Below, piece by piece: positions 24,486 to 34,529 of a stretch of DNA of 56,507 bases (its first letter is position 1; every line of letters starts with the position of its first letter). This DNA comes from Acidobacteriaceae bacterium (GTDB taxonomy: Bacteria; Acidobacteriota; Terriglobia; Terriglobales; Acidobacteriaceae): positions 1-56,507 of the forward strand of contig PKVZ01000226.1 in assembly GCA_003131635.1 (NCBI GenBank), in the 5' to 3' direction. The position numbers and the translations under genes are program-made. The notes under the pieces are model-generated. The model was not told the DNA's origin, did not search any database, and saw only the letters and a list, made by a program, of their open reading frames with translations.

Positions 24486-27400
24486 ATGGTTTACTTGGCA
24501 ACCGGCGTTATCTTGCTGGCTTACCTGGTTCTGGTCTGGTTCCTCGGCGGATGGCTGCATCTGCATGGCTCCGATATCTGGATCTTGCGCGGCGGGCTGG
24601 CCTTCGTCGGTCTGATTGCGGCAGGGTCTTTCCTGTGGTTTTATCGCAAAAATAAAGCCGACGAAGCCGGCACCGAAACTGCGTCTGGTCAAACTGCCGG
24701 AGCCGATGACATCGATCTGGTAGTGCGCGAAGCCGTTCGCCGATTGAGAAGTTCAACCTTGGGCCGCGGCGCGAACCTCGGCAATCTTCCCTTGGTGTTT
24801 GTTCTCGGAGACTCGGGCGCAACCAAAACAACCACCGTCATTCATTCGGCTCTCGATCCCGAACTGCTTGCAGGACACGTTTACCAGGACACTACCGTCC
24901 TGCCCACTCGTCTGCTCAACATCTGGTACACGCGCCAGGCCATCTTCGTGGACCCCGCCGGTGACCTGTTGACCCAACCCCCTCGCTGGAAACGCCTCGT
25001 CAAACTCGTCCAGCCTGGACGGGTTTCCACGGCGATGGGTAAGGGCGTGCAAGCGCCGCGCGCCGCCATCGTTTGTTATGACACGGAAAGTTTTCTGAAG
25101 CCCGGCGCCAGTGAAACCACTCTTTCCGCGGCACGTAAACTGGCAGTCCGGCTGCAGGAGATTTCTCAACTGCTGGGCATCAGCTTTCCTGTGTACGTGC
25201 TGTTCACCAAGCTGGATCGAGTTTCATTCTTCCCCGAGTTTGTTCGCGGCCTCAACAAAGAGGAAGCCTCCGAAGTGCTGGGCGCCACCTTGCCCGTTCG
25301 CTCCCTGGCCACCGGTGTTTACGCGGAAGAAGAAACCCGGCGCCTCGGCAAAGCTTTTGATGAGCTGTTTTATTCGCTCGCGGAACGCCGGCTCGATCTG
25401 CTCGGCCGCGAAAACGATGGCAGTCAGCTGCCGGCCATTTACGAATTTCCTCGCGAATTGCGCAAGCTGCGCACACTCCTGGTGCAGTTTCTCGTCGATC
25501 TCACCCGTCCCAGCCAGCTTAGTGTGAATCCATTTCTCCGCGGCTTTTATTTCTCCGGAGTTAGACCCGTGTTCGTCGAAGACGTGTCCGTCGCTGCTCC
25601 GCAAGTGCAAGCTCCAGACCTGGCTTCGAACGCCGGTGCGACTCGCATCTTTAGCAGCACCAACTTCACCGCAGCTCCCTCCGCGCCTTCGCCGCAAGCT
25701 TCTGGATCACGGAAAGTGCCACAGTGGGTTTTCCTCAGCCAGTTGTTCAACGACATCATCGTAAAAGATCGCGTTGCTCTGGCCGCTAGCGGTTTCAGCT
25801 CTCGCGTAAGTCTGCTCCGTCGCATCGCTTTAACCGCAATTTCTCTCGTGGCCCTGGTTTGTGCGATTGGCTTTCTGGTTTCTTTTGTCGGCAACCGCCA
25901 GTTGGAAAGCGATGTCCGTGCCGCCATCAATGAGCTTCGAACCACGCAGGGCGGAGTGAATGACGTGCCCACTCTGGCCAGCCTGCAAAAGCTCGACCGG
26001 TTGCGCCAGCATGTGGCCACGCTCGCTGAATACGAAACCGACGGTGTGCCGCTGCGCCTGCGCTGGGGCCTCTACATCGGCGATAACCTGTACCCCGACG
26101 CAAGAAGAGCATATTTCGAGCGCTTCCGTCAGCTTCTGTTTGCCTACACGCAGGGCAAGTTGTTGGACGGTCTCCGCACCGTTCCGGATTCGCCGGGAGC
26201 CAACGACGACGGCAGCTATGAGAAAACTTACAACGAGCTGAAAGCCTACCTGATCACCACCAGCAATAACGACAAAAGCACCAGGGATTTTCTCTCCCCT
26301 GTGCTCACCAGTCACTGGACCGCGGGCAGAGACATCGATGCCGACCGTACCGCGCTCGCCCGGACCCAGTTCGATTTCTACAGCACGGAACTCGCGGCCG
26401 CGAATCCGTTCCCTTCAAACAATGACGCTAGGTCGATCGCGCGCGCGCGCGTCTACCTTTTCCAGTTCAACGGAATCGCTCGTGTCTATCAAACCTTGTT
26501 GTCCAAGGCATCTCTCAAGAATCCCGACGTCAGTTTCAATGAAAAGTTCCGCGATTCGGTCGGAGTGATTGTCAGCGGCCACAAGGTCAAAGGTGCGTTT
26601 ACTATCGGCGGATTCAATTCCGCGCAGGTAGCGCTCAAGAATCCCTCTTCCTATCTCGGCGGCGACGATTGGGTGCTGGGCCGGCCTCCCACCTCGGAAT
26701 TGGATCCAGCCGCACTTCAGCAACAACTCGCTCAGCGCTACAACGATGACTTTACCAAGGAGTGGCGCACCGTTCTCGAGACATCGTCCGTGGTCGGATA
26801 TCAGGATTTTGCCGACGCTGGAAAAAAACTGGAAAAGCTGACCGGACCTACCTCGCCTCTTCTGGAATTATTTTGGTTTATTTCCAACAATACGGCGGTT
26901 AGTAATCCCGATGTTGCCGCGCCGTTCTTGCCCCTGCAAGCCATCGAAGCTCCAGGCGCGCCCGATAAGCTCCCCGATCAACTTATTACCGACGCCAACA
27001 AACCTTACATCACTGGCCTTAGTAAGCTGCAGGCTGACCTTGCCCCGCTGGTCAGCAATCCCAGCGACCCCGCTGCGGCCTCCCAGGTCTCAACCTCGGA
27101 AGGAGCCGCCAAGGTTACCGTTACACAGGTCATGGGAACCCGCATTGATCAGAAATTCCACAACGAGAGTCTGGTTCGAGCGCTTCTCGAGCAACCCATC
27201 ACCAACGTGGATGCTCCGCTGAAGCTCGGTCCAGCCGCAGCCGCGAATGGAGCCGGCAAGAGTTTCTGTGGCCGTTTCGCGCAGATCACCGGCAAATATC
27301 CCTTTGACCCCAAGTCCGACCAGGATCTCTCAGTCGATCAGTTGAATGAAATCCTCGCGCCCAAAACCGGCGCCCTGTGGACCTTCTACGACGATAAGCT

Positions 27401-27935
27401 CAAACAAATATTGGTGAAGCAAGGTTCGCGTTACGATGTCGCGCCGGCGAGCGCCGTGAAGCCGTCTCCAGCCTTTCTGGCGTTTTTCAACCGTGCCGCC
27501 GCTCTGAGCGATTCGCTATATTCTAGCGGCTCCTCGACGCCGAAGTTTTCCTACACTCTGAAGACCCTGCCCAGCAATATGGAAGGCGTGGAACTGAGGA
27601 TTGGCAACGAGACTTTAACGGAAAATGGGCAGCAGAAAACTTTTATCTGGACGGGCGCCCCGGAAGAAGTCCAGGCGATAGCCAAGGGCGGATTAATTCT
27701 CGGCAACTCCTACAAAGGCCCCTGGGCTGTTTTCAGATTCGTCTCCGATGCCCGTGCTCAGGGAGCGGGCGCGGTCACGAACCTCGAATGGATCATGCAG
27801 TCCAACGGCAAGAACATCACGCTTCCCAGCGGCAAGCCGGAGTCCTACAGCTATCAACTGCACGTGGACGGTCTGAATCCGTTCCAGGCGGGTGAATTGT
27901 CGGGAATGCGCTGCGTTTCACAGGTGGCACACTGA
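24486..27935 (+). CDS. tssM: T6SS membrane-complex protein TssM (IcmF)
   Basis: A 1,149-residue IcmF/TssM protein. Two N-terminal membrane segments (about 5-25 and 33-53) precede a cytoplasmic NTPase-like domain with a Walker A variant GDSGATKTT (108-116). A third membrane segment lies near 448-470 (ALTAISLVALVCAIGFLVSF), followed by a large periplasmic part with the C-terminal family region (YTLKTLPSNMEGVELRIGNE, ISGAP-like WTGAPEEVQ, and LEWIMQSNG). It forms the trans-envelope channel with TssL. No TssJ lipoprotein gene is seen, so its outer-membrane partner is unclear. It is the last gene of the tssK2-L-M operon. Confidence 0.95.
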   Translation: MVYLATGVILLAYLVLVWFLGGWLHLHGSDIWILRGGLAFVGLIAAGSFLWFYRKNKADEAGTETASGQTAGADDIDLVVREAVRRLRSSTLGRGANLGNLPLVFVLGDSGATKTTTVIHSALDPELLAGHVYQDTTVLPTRLLNIWYTRQAIFVDPAGDLLTQPPRWKRLVKLVQPGRVSTAMGKGVQAPRAAIVCYDTESFLKPGASETTLSAARKLAVRLQEISQLLGISFPVYVLFTKLDRVSFFPEFVRGLNKEEASEVLGATLPVRSLATGVYAEEETRRLGKAFDELFYSLAERRLDLLGRENDGSQLPAIYEFPRELRKLRTLLVQFLVDLTRPSQLSVNPFLRGFYFSGVRPVFVEDVSVAAPQVQAPDLASNAGATRIFSSTNFTAAPSAPSPQASGSRKVPQWVFLSQLFNDIIVKDRVALAASGFSSRVSLLRRIALTAISLVALVCAIGFLVSFVGNRQLESDVRAAINELRTTQGGVNDVPTLASLQKLDRLRQHVATLAEYETDGVPLRLRWGLYIGDNLYPDARRAYFERFRQLLFAYTQGKLLDGLRTVPDSPGANDDGSYEKTYNELKAYLITTSNNDKSTRDFLSPVLTSHWTAGRDIDADRTALARTQFDFYSTELAAANPFPSNNDARSIARARVYLFQFNGIARVYQTLLSKASLKNPDVSFNEKFRDSVGVIVSGHKVKGAFTIGGFNSAQVALKNPSSYLGGDDWVLGRPPTSELDPAALQQQLAQRYNDDFTKEWRTVLETSSVVGYQDFADAGKKLEKLTGPTSPLLELFWFISNNTAVSNPDVAAPFLPLQAIEAPGAPDKLPDQLITDANKPYITGLSKLQADLAPLVSNPSDPAAASQVSTSEGAAKVTVTQVMGTRIDQKFHNESLVRALLEQPITNVDAPLKLGPAAAANGAGKSFCGRFAQITGKYPFDPKSDQDLSVDQLNEILAPKTGALWTFYDDKLKQILVKQGSRYDVAPASAVKPSPAFLAFFNRAAALSDSLYSSGSSTPKFSYTLKTLPSNMEGVELRIGNETLTENGQQKTFIWTGAPEEVQAIAKGGLILGNSYKGPWAVFRFVSDARAQGAGAVTNLEWIMQSNGKNITLPSGKPESYSYQLHVDGLNPFQAGELSGMRCVSQVAH

Positions 27936-27939
27936 AATT

Positions 27940-28779
27940 TCAGGTCGAGCTTTGCTGCGAATGATTACCGCGGCCGGGCGTCAAGCGGTCGATCAGCCGC
28001 TCACCCCACGATTGTTCAGCCGCGCGCACCAGCACGCACGTGATGTTATCGTCGCTGCCGCCACTCTTTGCCGCTTCAATCAACTCCTCGCAGGCTTGGT
28101 TCAGCGAACCGTCGTTGCTCACCGCTTCCAGCATCTTGTCTTCTTTAACGTAGCGTGACATGCCGTCGCTGCAGAGAATCAGCACATCTCCCGGCGCAAA
28201 TTCGTGGTCTTCCAAATCTGGTTCGACGCTGTCTTCCGAACCCAGAGCGCGCACGATTACGTTCTGCATTTCGGATTTCTCCGCTTCTTCCACGGTCAGC
28301 AGCCCACGACGCACTTGCTCCATCACCAGCGAATGGTCGCTCGTCAGTTGCTGAATACTTCCCCCTCGCACCAGATAAATACGGCTGTCTCCGACGTTCG
28401 CGATGGAGAAAAGTTTTCCGTCCAGACACACTGCGACGATGGTTGAACCCATGCCGGAACGATTTGGATTATGTGCCGCCGCTTCCAGAATAGCCTGGTT
28501 CGCCAATTGGATGGCGTTCGCCAATCCGGCAGCCTTGTCCGATACGCCCTCAAACTTTCGTCCCAGCACCGGCGATTCGGGATGGCCGGGATCATTGTGG
28601 AAGTACGCCAGCACCGTGTCCACTGCGATCTTGCTCGCCACCTCACCCGCGGCTGCACCTCCCATGCCGTCGCACACCACAAAGATTCCGCGCCGCAGAT
28701 CGAAGCCGAAATTGTCCTCGTTGTTCTTCCGCACCAGACCAATGTCAGTCTTTCCCGCGGCTTGGAACACTAGATTCAT
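27940..28779 (-). CDS. PP2C-family Ser/Thr phosphatase
   Basis: A 279-residue PPM/PP2C phosphatase. All metal-binding motifs are present: GLVRKNNEDNFG (about 13-24), VVCDGMGGAAAGEVAS, LILCSDGMSRYV and GGSDDNITCVLVR near the C-terminus. It is soluble and cytoplasmic. The gene ends 2 bp from tssM on the opposite strand (convergent) and is followed by the kinase gene upstream of it (same strand, 27 bp apart), so kinase and phosphatase form an operon. By analogy with PppA it may oppose the kinase in T6SS control. Its link to the T6SS is by position, not proof. Confidence 0.93.
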   Translation of the reverse strand: MNLVFQAAGKTDIGLVRKNNEDNFGFDLRRGIFVVCDGMGGAAAGEVASKIAVDTVLAYFHNDPGHPESPVLGRKFEGVSDKAAGLANAIQLANQAILEAAAHNPNRSGMGSTIVAVCLDGKLFSIANVGDSRIYLVRGGSIQQLTSDHSLVMEQVRRGLLTVEEAEKSEMQNVIVRALGSEDSVEPDLEDHEFAPGDVLILCSDGMSRYVKEDKMLEAVSNDGSLNQACEELIEAAKSGGSDDNITCVLVRAAEQSWGERLIDRLTPGRGNHSQQSST

Positions 28780-28806
28780 CTCGTACCTTCGAATCGCATT
28801 TTGCGC

Positions 28807-31515
28807 CTACTCTTCCGGCGTGGCCGGAATCGCAGAGGACCGCGTTCTGCGGATTCCGATCCGCGCCAGCATCCGTGCGCGCAATGCCTCTTTCAGCAAC
28901 TGTTGCCGCTCGCCCTGCAATTCAAGTCTCGCGTGACCGGTGAGCGCCGCGACCGAGCGGATCACATCGACCGCCGATCGTGGCTCGCCTGCCGCCAAAG
29001 CCGCGCGCGCCCGCTGCAATGCGGCAGAGAGCGCTTCATCAGCCGTCACTCTCATCCTCTTTTGAAATGTTTCACGGACGCGGTTCAACAGTGGCGATTC
29101 TGGATTGGACTGCAGACCCGCCTCCAGAGTTGCCCAGCCTCCGGCACCGTCAAGATTATCCAGTGCGCCATACGCGTTGCCTACCAACTGCAATAATGCC
29201 TCCTCGTTATCGCGCGTCGCTCGCAGTTTCCGAACCTCCTCCTGAACCGGCGGCGCTTGCGAAACCGAATCCGGCTGCGACTGGAGAAAGGTCACCGCCT
29301 CTTCGTAGAGCGCGCCCTGTACCAACTCCTGCGCCGTACTCAGCACATTTCCAATTTTCTGTTGCAAAGCCTGCTCCTGGCTTCGCGCTTTATCCAGCAG
29401 CGCGCGCATCGAAACATCGCTGGTCTTCTGCACCACGGGTTCGAGCAAGCGGATCGCGGCTACGTAGGCTCCCTTCGCCAGCAGGCCCTGCGCTTCGGCA
29501 AATGTTGTTTCCACCAGTGACTCACGCTGTTGTTGATCGGCTTCATGCCGGGCAAACTCAAGCAACTCCGCAATCTCACCGGAAAAGATTCCATCCGCCT
29601 GGCACGTTTCGAGCAGCCTCACCGCCTGCCGGTATTGGCGTTGATTGATCGCCTCGTGGGCCTGCGCCAGGAAGTGCTCGCGGGATTCCTGCAACTTGAT
29701 GTTCTCTATTTGCTCCTCAACGCTCGATTGCAGAACCAGCAGCCGCTCGTTGCCGGGAAACTCCCGCAGCTTGTCTCGCACCAGTTGCAGAGCTTCGTGC
29801 GGAGCAGTTTCAAGCAGCGCCCGGCATCGCTGCACCGTATCATCCACTTCGCGCCGTGCCTCGAAGTCCCGGATCTGCCGGACTAATTGCCCCTTGAACT
29901 TCAGTAAGGACGGCTCATTCGGCATTCTCTCCAGCGCTATATTCACCCGGGCCGCTGCTGTGGTGAGCTGTTCGTGGGTCGTAGCCACCGAGATTTCGTT
30001 CTGCAGTTGTTCCACCACCCGCCGCCGCTGCTCTTGTTCCTGTCCGGACTTCGCCTGCTTGAGCAGAGAGATCAATTCTGGATTGGAAGGATCGATCTGC
30101 TCCACGTCGCTTAACAATTTCATCGCCGCGGTAAAATGCCGGCTTCCAATCTCGCTGCGTGCGGAATCCAGCAACTCCCGCGTCTTTGCCAGCCGCGCCG
30201 CCTCCTCCACCTGCTGCACCACAGCCGCATACGCGGCCCGAACCCGGGAATCCTCCTTGTCCAGATCCAGCGCCTTGGCGATAATCGCCTGCGCCGCCTC
30301 TAAATCTCCGCGGGTGCGCGCCCCGTCGGCCTGCTGCAGATATCCCTCGATCCTTTCCCGAGCTTGCTTTTTCCGGCGCACCGATTCCAGCATTTCCGCC
30401 AATTCCGAACTGGACGGGTCCAGCCGAAGAGCTTCCTCGATCTGACTGATGGCCACGTCGTATTGCCTCTCATGCAGCGCCGCATCAGCCTGAAACTTCA
30501 GTTCCTTGATCTGCCCCGCGCGCTGCCGCAATGCCAGGTTCTGCTGCACCACCACCAACAATTGCCGGGCCCCCGTATGCTGGCCATCCAGCTTCGTGAC
30601 TTGCAGCAGGAGCTCCCGCGCCTTGGTATATTCCTGCTCCTTCACCAGCGACTCGGCTCGCTGAAACATTTCCAGCACTTGGTTTTTTTTCACTTCTTCC
30701 GCTACCGCATAGATCTCCGCCGCCATTTCGTCGGCAGAGTTGTAGCGCTCATCCGGGTCCTTGGCCAGCGAGCGATCGAGGATCGCATCCAGCGCCGCCG
30801 GATAATCCTGCAGGTAGTTGCCCAGTGGCGGATGCTTTTCGTTCAACAATTTCTGTACTACGCTGAAATCTTCGCCGCTGAAAGGTAGTTGTCCGGTCAG
30901 CAACTGGTAGAGCATGATTCCCGCCGAGAAGATATCGGAGCGGCCGTCGAAGGCGCGGTCCCTCAGCCGTTCCGGAGCCATGTAGTGGATGGTTCCAATC
31001 ACGTTCCCAGTGCGGGTCAGGCCGCGCTCCTGTTTCTCCTGGCGGGCGATTCCAAAATCCAGCAGCTTGGCCACTCCGTCCGGTTGCACAATCACATTCG
31101 CCGGTTTCACGTCACGATGAATCACGTCATTGCGATGGGCATAGGCCAGCGCGGAGCATACCTGCTCGATGATCCTCAGTCGGAAAGCCAGAGGAAGCGG
31201 ACGGGCAGATTGGATCACCCGATCCAAAGCTTCTCCGGCTACGTACTCCATCACAATGTAAGGAAAGCCTTCTTGTTCGCCCAGATCGTAGACCGTGACA
31301 ATGTTTGGATGCTTCAGCATGCCGGTCTTGGCCGCCTCGCGATAGAAGCGCTCCAGCATCTCCGGGTCCCCGGCGAAACCTTCAGTAATAGTTTTAATCG
31401 CCACTTCGCGGCCCAGATGTTTATCGAAGGCCCGATAGACTAGACCCATGCCGCCCCGCCCAAGAAGGCCGGTGACCTCGTACTTGCCGATCCGCGTCAG
31501 GGGTTGGGTACTCAT
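28807..31515 (-). CDS. Ser/Thr protein kinase with long TPR-like tail
   Basis: A 902-residue PknB-type kinase. The kinase domain (about 10-270) has GRGGMG (19-24), Lys41 in VAIK, HRDVKPANV (Asp135) and DFG (153-155), then APE-like MAPERL; all catalytic residues are present. The remaining ~600 residues are a chain of helical, TPR-like repeats with charged residues and no membrane segment, so it is probably cytosolic and the tail is a docking scaffold. It precedes the phosphatase gene on the same strand, 27 bp apart. By position it is the likely T6SS regulatory kinase, but no FHA substrate is visible. Confidence 0.92.
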   Translation of the reverse strand: MSTQPLTRIGKYEVTGLLGRGGMGLVYRAFDKHLGREVAIKTITEGFAGDPEMLERFYREAAKTGMLKHPNIVTVYDLGEQEGFPYIVMEYVAGEALDRVIQSARPLPLAFRLRIIEQVCSALAYAHRNDVIHRDVKPANVIVQPDGVAKLLDFGIARQEKQERGLTRTGNVIGTIHYMAPERLRDRAFDGRSDIFSAGIMLYQLLTGQLPFSGEDFSVVQKLLNEKHPPLGNYLQDYPAALDAILDRSLAKDPDERYNSADEMAAEIYAVAEEVKKNQVLEMFQRAESLVKEQEYTKARELLLQVTKLDGQHTGARQLLVVVQQNLALRQRAGQIKELKFQADAALHERQYDVAISQIEEALRLDPSSSELAEMLESVRRKKQARERIEGYLQQADGARTRGDLEAAQAIIAKALDLDKEDSRVRAAYAAVVQQVEEAARLAKTRELLDSARSEIGSRHFTAAMKLLSDVEQIDPSNPELISLLKQAKSGQEQEQRRRVVEQLQNEISVATTHEQLTTAAARVNIALERMPNEPSLLKFKGQLVRQIRDFEARREVDDTVQRCRALLETAPHEALQLVRDKLREFPGNERLLVLQSSVEEQIENIKLQESREHFLAQAHEAINQRQYRQAVRLLETCQADGIFSGEIAELLEFARHEADQQQRESLVETTFAEAQGLLAKGAYVAAIRLLEPVVQKTSDVSMRALLDKARSQEQALQQKIGNVLSTAQELVQGALYEEAVTFLQSQPDSVSQAPPVQEEVRKLRATRDNEEALLQLVGNAYGALDNLDGAGGWATLEAGLQSNPESPLLNRVRETFQKRMRVTADEALSAALQRARAALAAGEPRSAVDVIRSVAALTGHARLELQGERQQLLKEALRARMLARIGIRRTRSSAIPATPEE

Positions 31516-31556
31516 GTTCTCTCGCTAAGCCGTCGTTCCATCGCCAGAAACACTTC

Positions 31557-34253
31557 TTAAATGGGTGTGATGGTCACCCACCGTATGTTGAAATTATCCA
31601 GCAGGAATTTCCTGGCTTCGCCGCGTTCTTTCGTCTCGGTTTCAGCTGTCGCATTCAGATACAGGATGTAAGCTTCCGCCGCTCCGTCAAGATCACCGTC
31701 CTGCACTCGCTTGTGCGCCTGCTCCAGAATCCATGCCGGCAGCCCTTCCACCTTTTTTCGCGCCGCTTTGATCAGCGCTTCGCGCGCCTCAATTTCAACA
31801 TCATTCAGATACTGGATTTCATCGGGCGGCGAACCTTGCGCCTTGATCCCTTCGGTGTCTTCCGGCTTCACATTCTCCAGAATCACCACGGTGTTGTGAT
31901 TTTCTTTTTTGAAGGCGGGCACAATCTCGATTGCGTTGCCCGAGGAATCGACAATCCGAAATGCCAGTTCGACCACCGCGCTGAGGTCAATCGACTTCTT
32001 GGTATAACTGTAAGGCTCGATCACATCCTCGGCGTTAGTTTTAGGAATCGAATCCAGCTTCTGGTGCGCTTCTTGAACCTTTTTCTCGGCCGCCGTTACC
32101 TGGTCGTTGGCCTCCGATATTTCTTTCTTCTTGCCGTGCGCCTGCGCGCCTTCCAGCGCCTTTTGCGCGCTTTCCAGTTCCAGATTCGCCGCTTCGTATT
32201 CCCGGTTCATTTTGTTCCAGGCTTCATTGGGAACTTCCCGTGAACTGAAGCGGTATTTCGACTCCTTCGCTTCCACCGTCGGCACCATCGTAGGCCGACG
32301 CTGCAATATGTCGCCAATCAGCTGGAAATTAGCGTCCGCATTCGTTGTGTCGTTAGAACGCACGACACGCACCGGCAACCCTGACGTCTCCAACCCCGTG
32401 GCGATTGCATCTTGGAGTTGCTCCGCAAAACCAGCGCTGTCGCGCCGCGACGTCTGATCTCGAAATGTCACGCGAATGGAGAGCTTGGAGCGCATTTGGT
32501 GCATGGCCGTGCTCTTCGTCCGCTCATCACGAACGTCATCGCGTCCCTGTTTATATTGTTGCGCCAGGTCGAGATAAAGCCATGCCAGCCCGACTCCCGA
32601 ACCCAGCGGCTTTTCCAGATAACGCTTCGCTACCTCCAGGTAATGGTCGCTGATAGTCTCGGCCAGCAAGTCAATGCGCAACTTGAGGTCTTTGTCTTCT
32701 TCTCCGCCCACGTTGTAGGCGCGCACCAGCAGGTCGTAGGCGCGCTCCGCTTCCACTTCGTCATTCCGGCCATGGATCGGAGTATGAGCCGCCTGCAGAG
32801 TCTTGGCTTCCGCCGACGCGCTCTTGATGTAACTGTCTCCCAGTGCTTGCATCCGCTCCCCTACCAGCGCCCGCGCCGTGGGCGGCAGATCGGCCAGCAC
32901 TTCATACGCTTCGATGTACTTTTTCTGTGCTTCGAACTCTGAACTCTTCGCCAGTGCCGCGTCCGCATCCCCGCGGGTGGTCGCGGTTTGCAGGCCCTCT
33001 TCGTCCTTCTTCAACGCGGCTCCGGCTTCCGGCGTCTTTTTGATCTCATTGGCTCTTCGCAGTTCGCGAACGGCATCCTGCCACTTTTCGCTGCTGGCGA
33101 ATTTGGCGCCTTGCTCAAAGTGAAACTTGTAAGCTCCATCCACAATCGCTGAGATGCGGGGTTCTTCGTCGGCAAAAGATATGTAGGCGGAAATGGCCGT
33201 CAGCGCTTCATCAAAGCGCTGCTTGGCTTTCAGCCCCTCGGCCGCAGTCATAGCCGACTCCAGTGTACGGCCCTCGGCGGCAATGTTCGTCTGCAGGGCT
33301 TGCAGCTGATCAAATGTGGAGTCGACCTCCATGGCTGCAGATGCCAGGTCGCGGGCTTGGATCAAATGCGCGTAACCCGCGGTGCGCCCAGTCAAGGCCA
33401 ACTTATAAGCTTGAAATTCACCGCGGCTTTTCTCCGTCAGCGTTTCCAATTCGCCACGTACGTCATCTCTCAACTTCAGCGCCGCCGGCGACGATGGCAC
33501 CAAATCTCGCGCTTGGTCCGCCCGCTCCTTCGCGGTTTTCAACTCTGCGTAGGCCGGAGCCGCCGTCCCGGCCGACTTGCGATATGCGGCCAGATGGTCT
33601 TCCCCCTCCTTTACCAGCAGCGCCGCCAGCGATTGTTTGCCCTGGCCGGCATGCGGAGCTGTCGGATATCTGCCGAGATAATCCCGCCATCCCGGAATCG
33701 AGCTGGCGAGCTCGGCGCGAAGATACTCCGCCAACTCGGTGTCCGCAGCAGCCACAAATTGAATCTTTACCCCACGCTTTATAGGTTGAGGTGCGTCTAC
33801 TCCGGCCGGAGATGAAGCCACCACACGCCCTTGAACCACCGCCAACTCGGCCAGTTCCGCCGGCGTCGAACCCTCGTTCTTTTCCAGTTTCAGATTTGAA
33901 GGCACTACGCACGTCGGCCCCGAATCCCGGGTAATCCTCATTACTCCGTCGGCCCCACGCTCCAGCGTGCTCGCCCCTGCGAGCGGCACCTTGGCTAGCT
34001 TCGAATAGGCGGATTTATCGATTCTCTCCATGCCGCCGCAAGCCCGCACCTCCGCCTTCCCATTGATCGTGAATTCCGCAATTTGAAGGTACGCCGCCCC
34101 GTTCGGGCCGTCGTAGAGTTCGATAACGTTCAGCGGCGGTTCCTTCGCGTCCACACCGGTTCGGGGAAGGGAAGCTAACAGGATTACCGCCAGCAAGTTA
34201 CACAAAACCAAACGAAGCGCAGAAGACCAAAAACAACGAGATGACGCCGCCAT
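31557..34253 (-). CDS. Large secreted helical repeat protein
   Basis: An 898-residue protein of unknown function. It begins with a signal peptide (MAASSRCFWSSALRLVLCNL, hydrophobic to about residue 28, then LPRTGVDAKEPP). The bulk is helical, TPR-like repeats with A/E/K-rich segments, plus a late beta-type domain (SIRVTFRDQTSRRDSAGFAE) and a heptad-rich coiled-coil stretch (AKALEGAQ-like). The ATG at 34253 has AGGA 5 bp upstream; a longer frame from 34331 would add 26 residues without a signal peptide benefit. It lies upstream of the kinase on the same strand (41 bp), so it is probably in the same operon and may sense envelope or extracellular state for the kinase; this is inference. Confidence 0.7.
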   Translation of the reverse strand: MAASSRCFWSSALRLVLCNLLAVILLASLPRTGVDAKEPPLNVIELYDGPNGAAYLQIAEFTINGKAEVRACGGMERIDKSAYSKLAKVPLAGASTLERGADGVMRITRDSGPTCVVPSNLKLEKNEGSTPAELAELAVVQGRVVASSPAGVDAPQPIKRGVKIQFVAAADTELAEYLRAELASSIPGWRDYLGRYPTAPHAGQGKQSLAALLVKEGEDHLAAYRKSAGTAAPAYAELKTAKERADQARDLVPSSPAALKLRDDVRGELETLTEKSRGEFQAYKLALTGRTAGYAHLIQARDLASAAMEVDSTFDQLQALQTNIAAEGRTLESAMTAAEGLKAKQRFDEALTAISAYISFADEEPRISAIVDGAYKFHFEQGAKFASSEKWQDAVRELRRANEIKKTPEAGAALKKDEEGLQTATTRGDADAALAKSSEFEAQKKYIEAYEVLADLPPTARALVGERMQALGDSYIKSASAEAKTLQAAHTPIHGRNDEVEAERAYDLLVRAYNVGGEEDKDLKLRIDLLAETISDHYLEVAKRYLEKPLGSGVGLAWLYLDLAQQYKQGRDDVRDERTKSTAMHQMRSKLSIRVTFRDQTSRRDSAGFAEQLQDAIATGLETSGLPVRVVRSNDTTNADANFQLIGDILQRRPTMVPTVEAKESKYRFSSREVPNEAWNKMNREYEAANLELESAQKALEGAQAHGKKKEISEANDQVTAAEKKVQEAHQKLDSIPKTNAEDVIEPYSYTKKSIDLSAVVELAFRIVDSSGNAIEIVPAFKKENHNTVVILENVKPEDTEGIKAQGSPPDEIQYLNDVEIEAREALIKAARKKVEGLPAWILEQAHKRVQDGDLDGAAEAYILYLNATAETETKERGEARKFLLDNFNIRWVTITPI

Positions 34254-34411
34254 AGTTTTCCTGGAATCTCGCGCCTGCAGTGACTGAGCACCGAGCCACT
34301 GGGCTGCCAGAGGTAACGCCATAATACTCACAGATATCTTGAAGTCAAGTAGGGAAGCAGCCCGCGGATCGGAACCGCAACCTCATTTTGCGCACGCGCC
34401 TTGACCTTCGA

Positions 34412-34433
34412 AAACCCCACTTCCGTGGGGTTT
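34412..34433. repeat. Hairpin in the divergent intergenic region
   Basis: AAACCCCAC, loop TTCC, GTGGGGTTT: a 9-bp perfect stem in the 276-bp region between two divergent genes (34253 minus and 34530 plus). It has no T-run of note; could be a bidirectional regulator or a repeat element. Confidence 0.4.
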
Positions 34434-34529
34434 ACGCGCAGGCCTCTTTTGACGTAAGCTGGCAGTCTTGCCGAGACCACGGTATCGCGGCGTGATTTCG
34501 AACTCGAGAAACCGCGCCGGCCGCAACTG

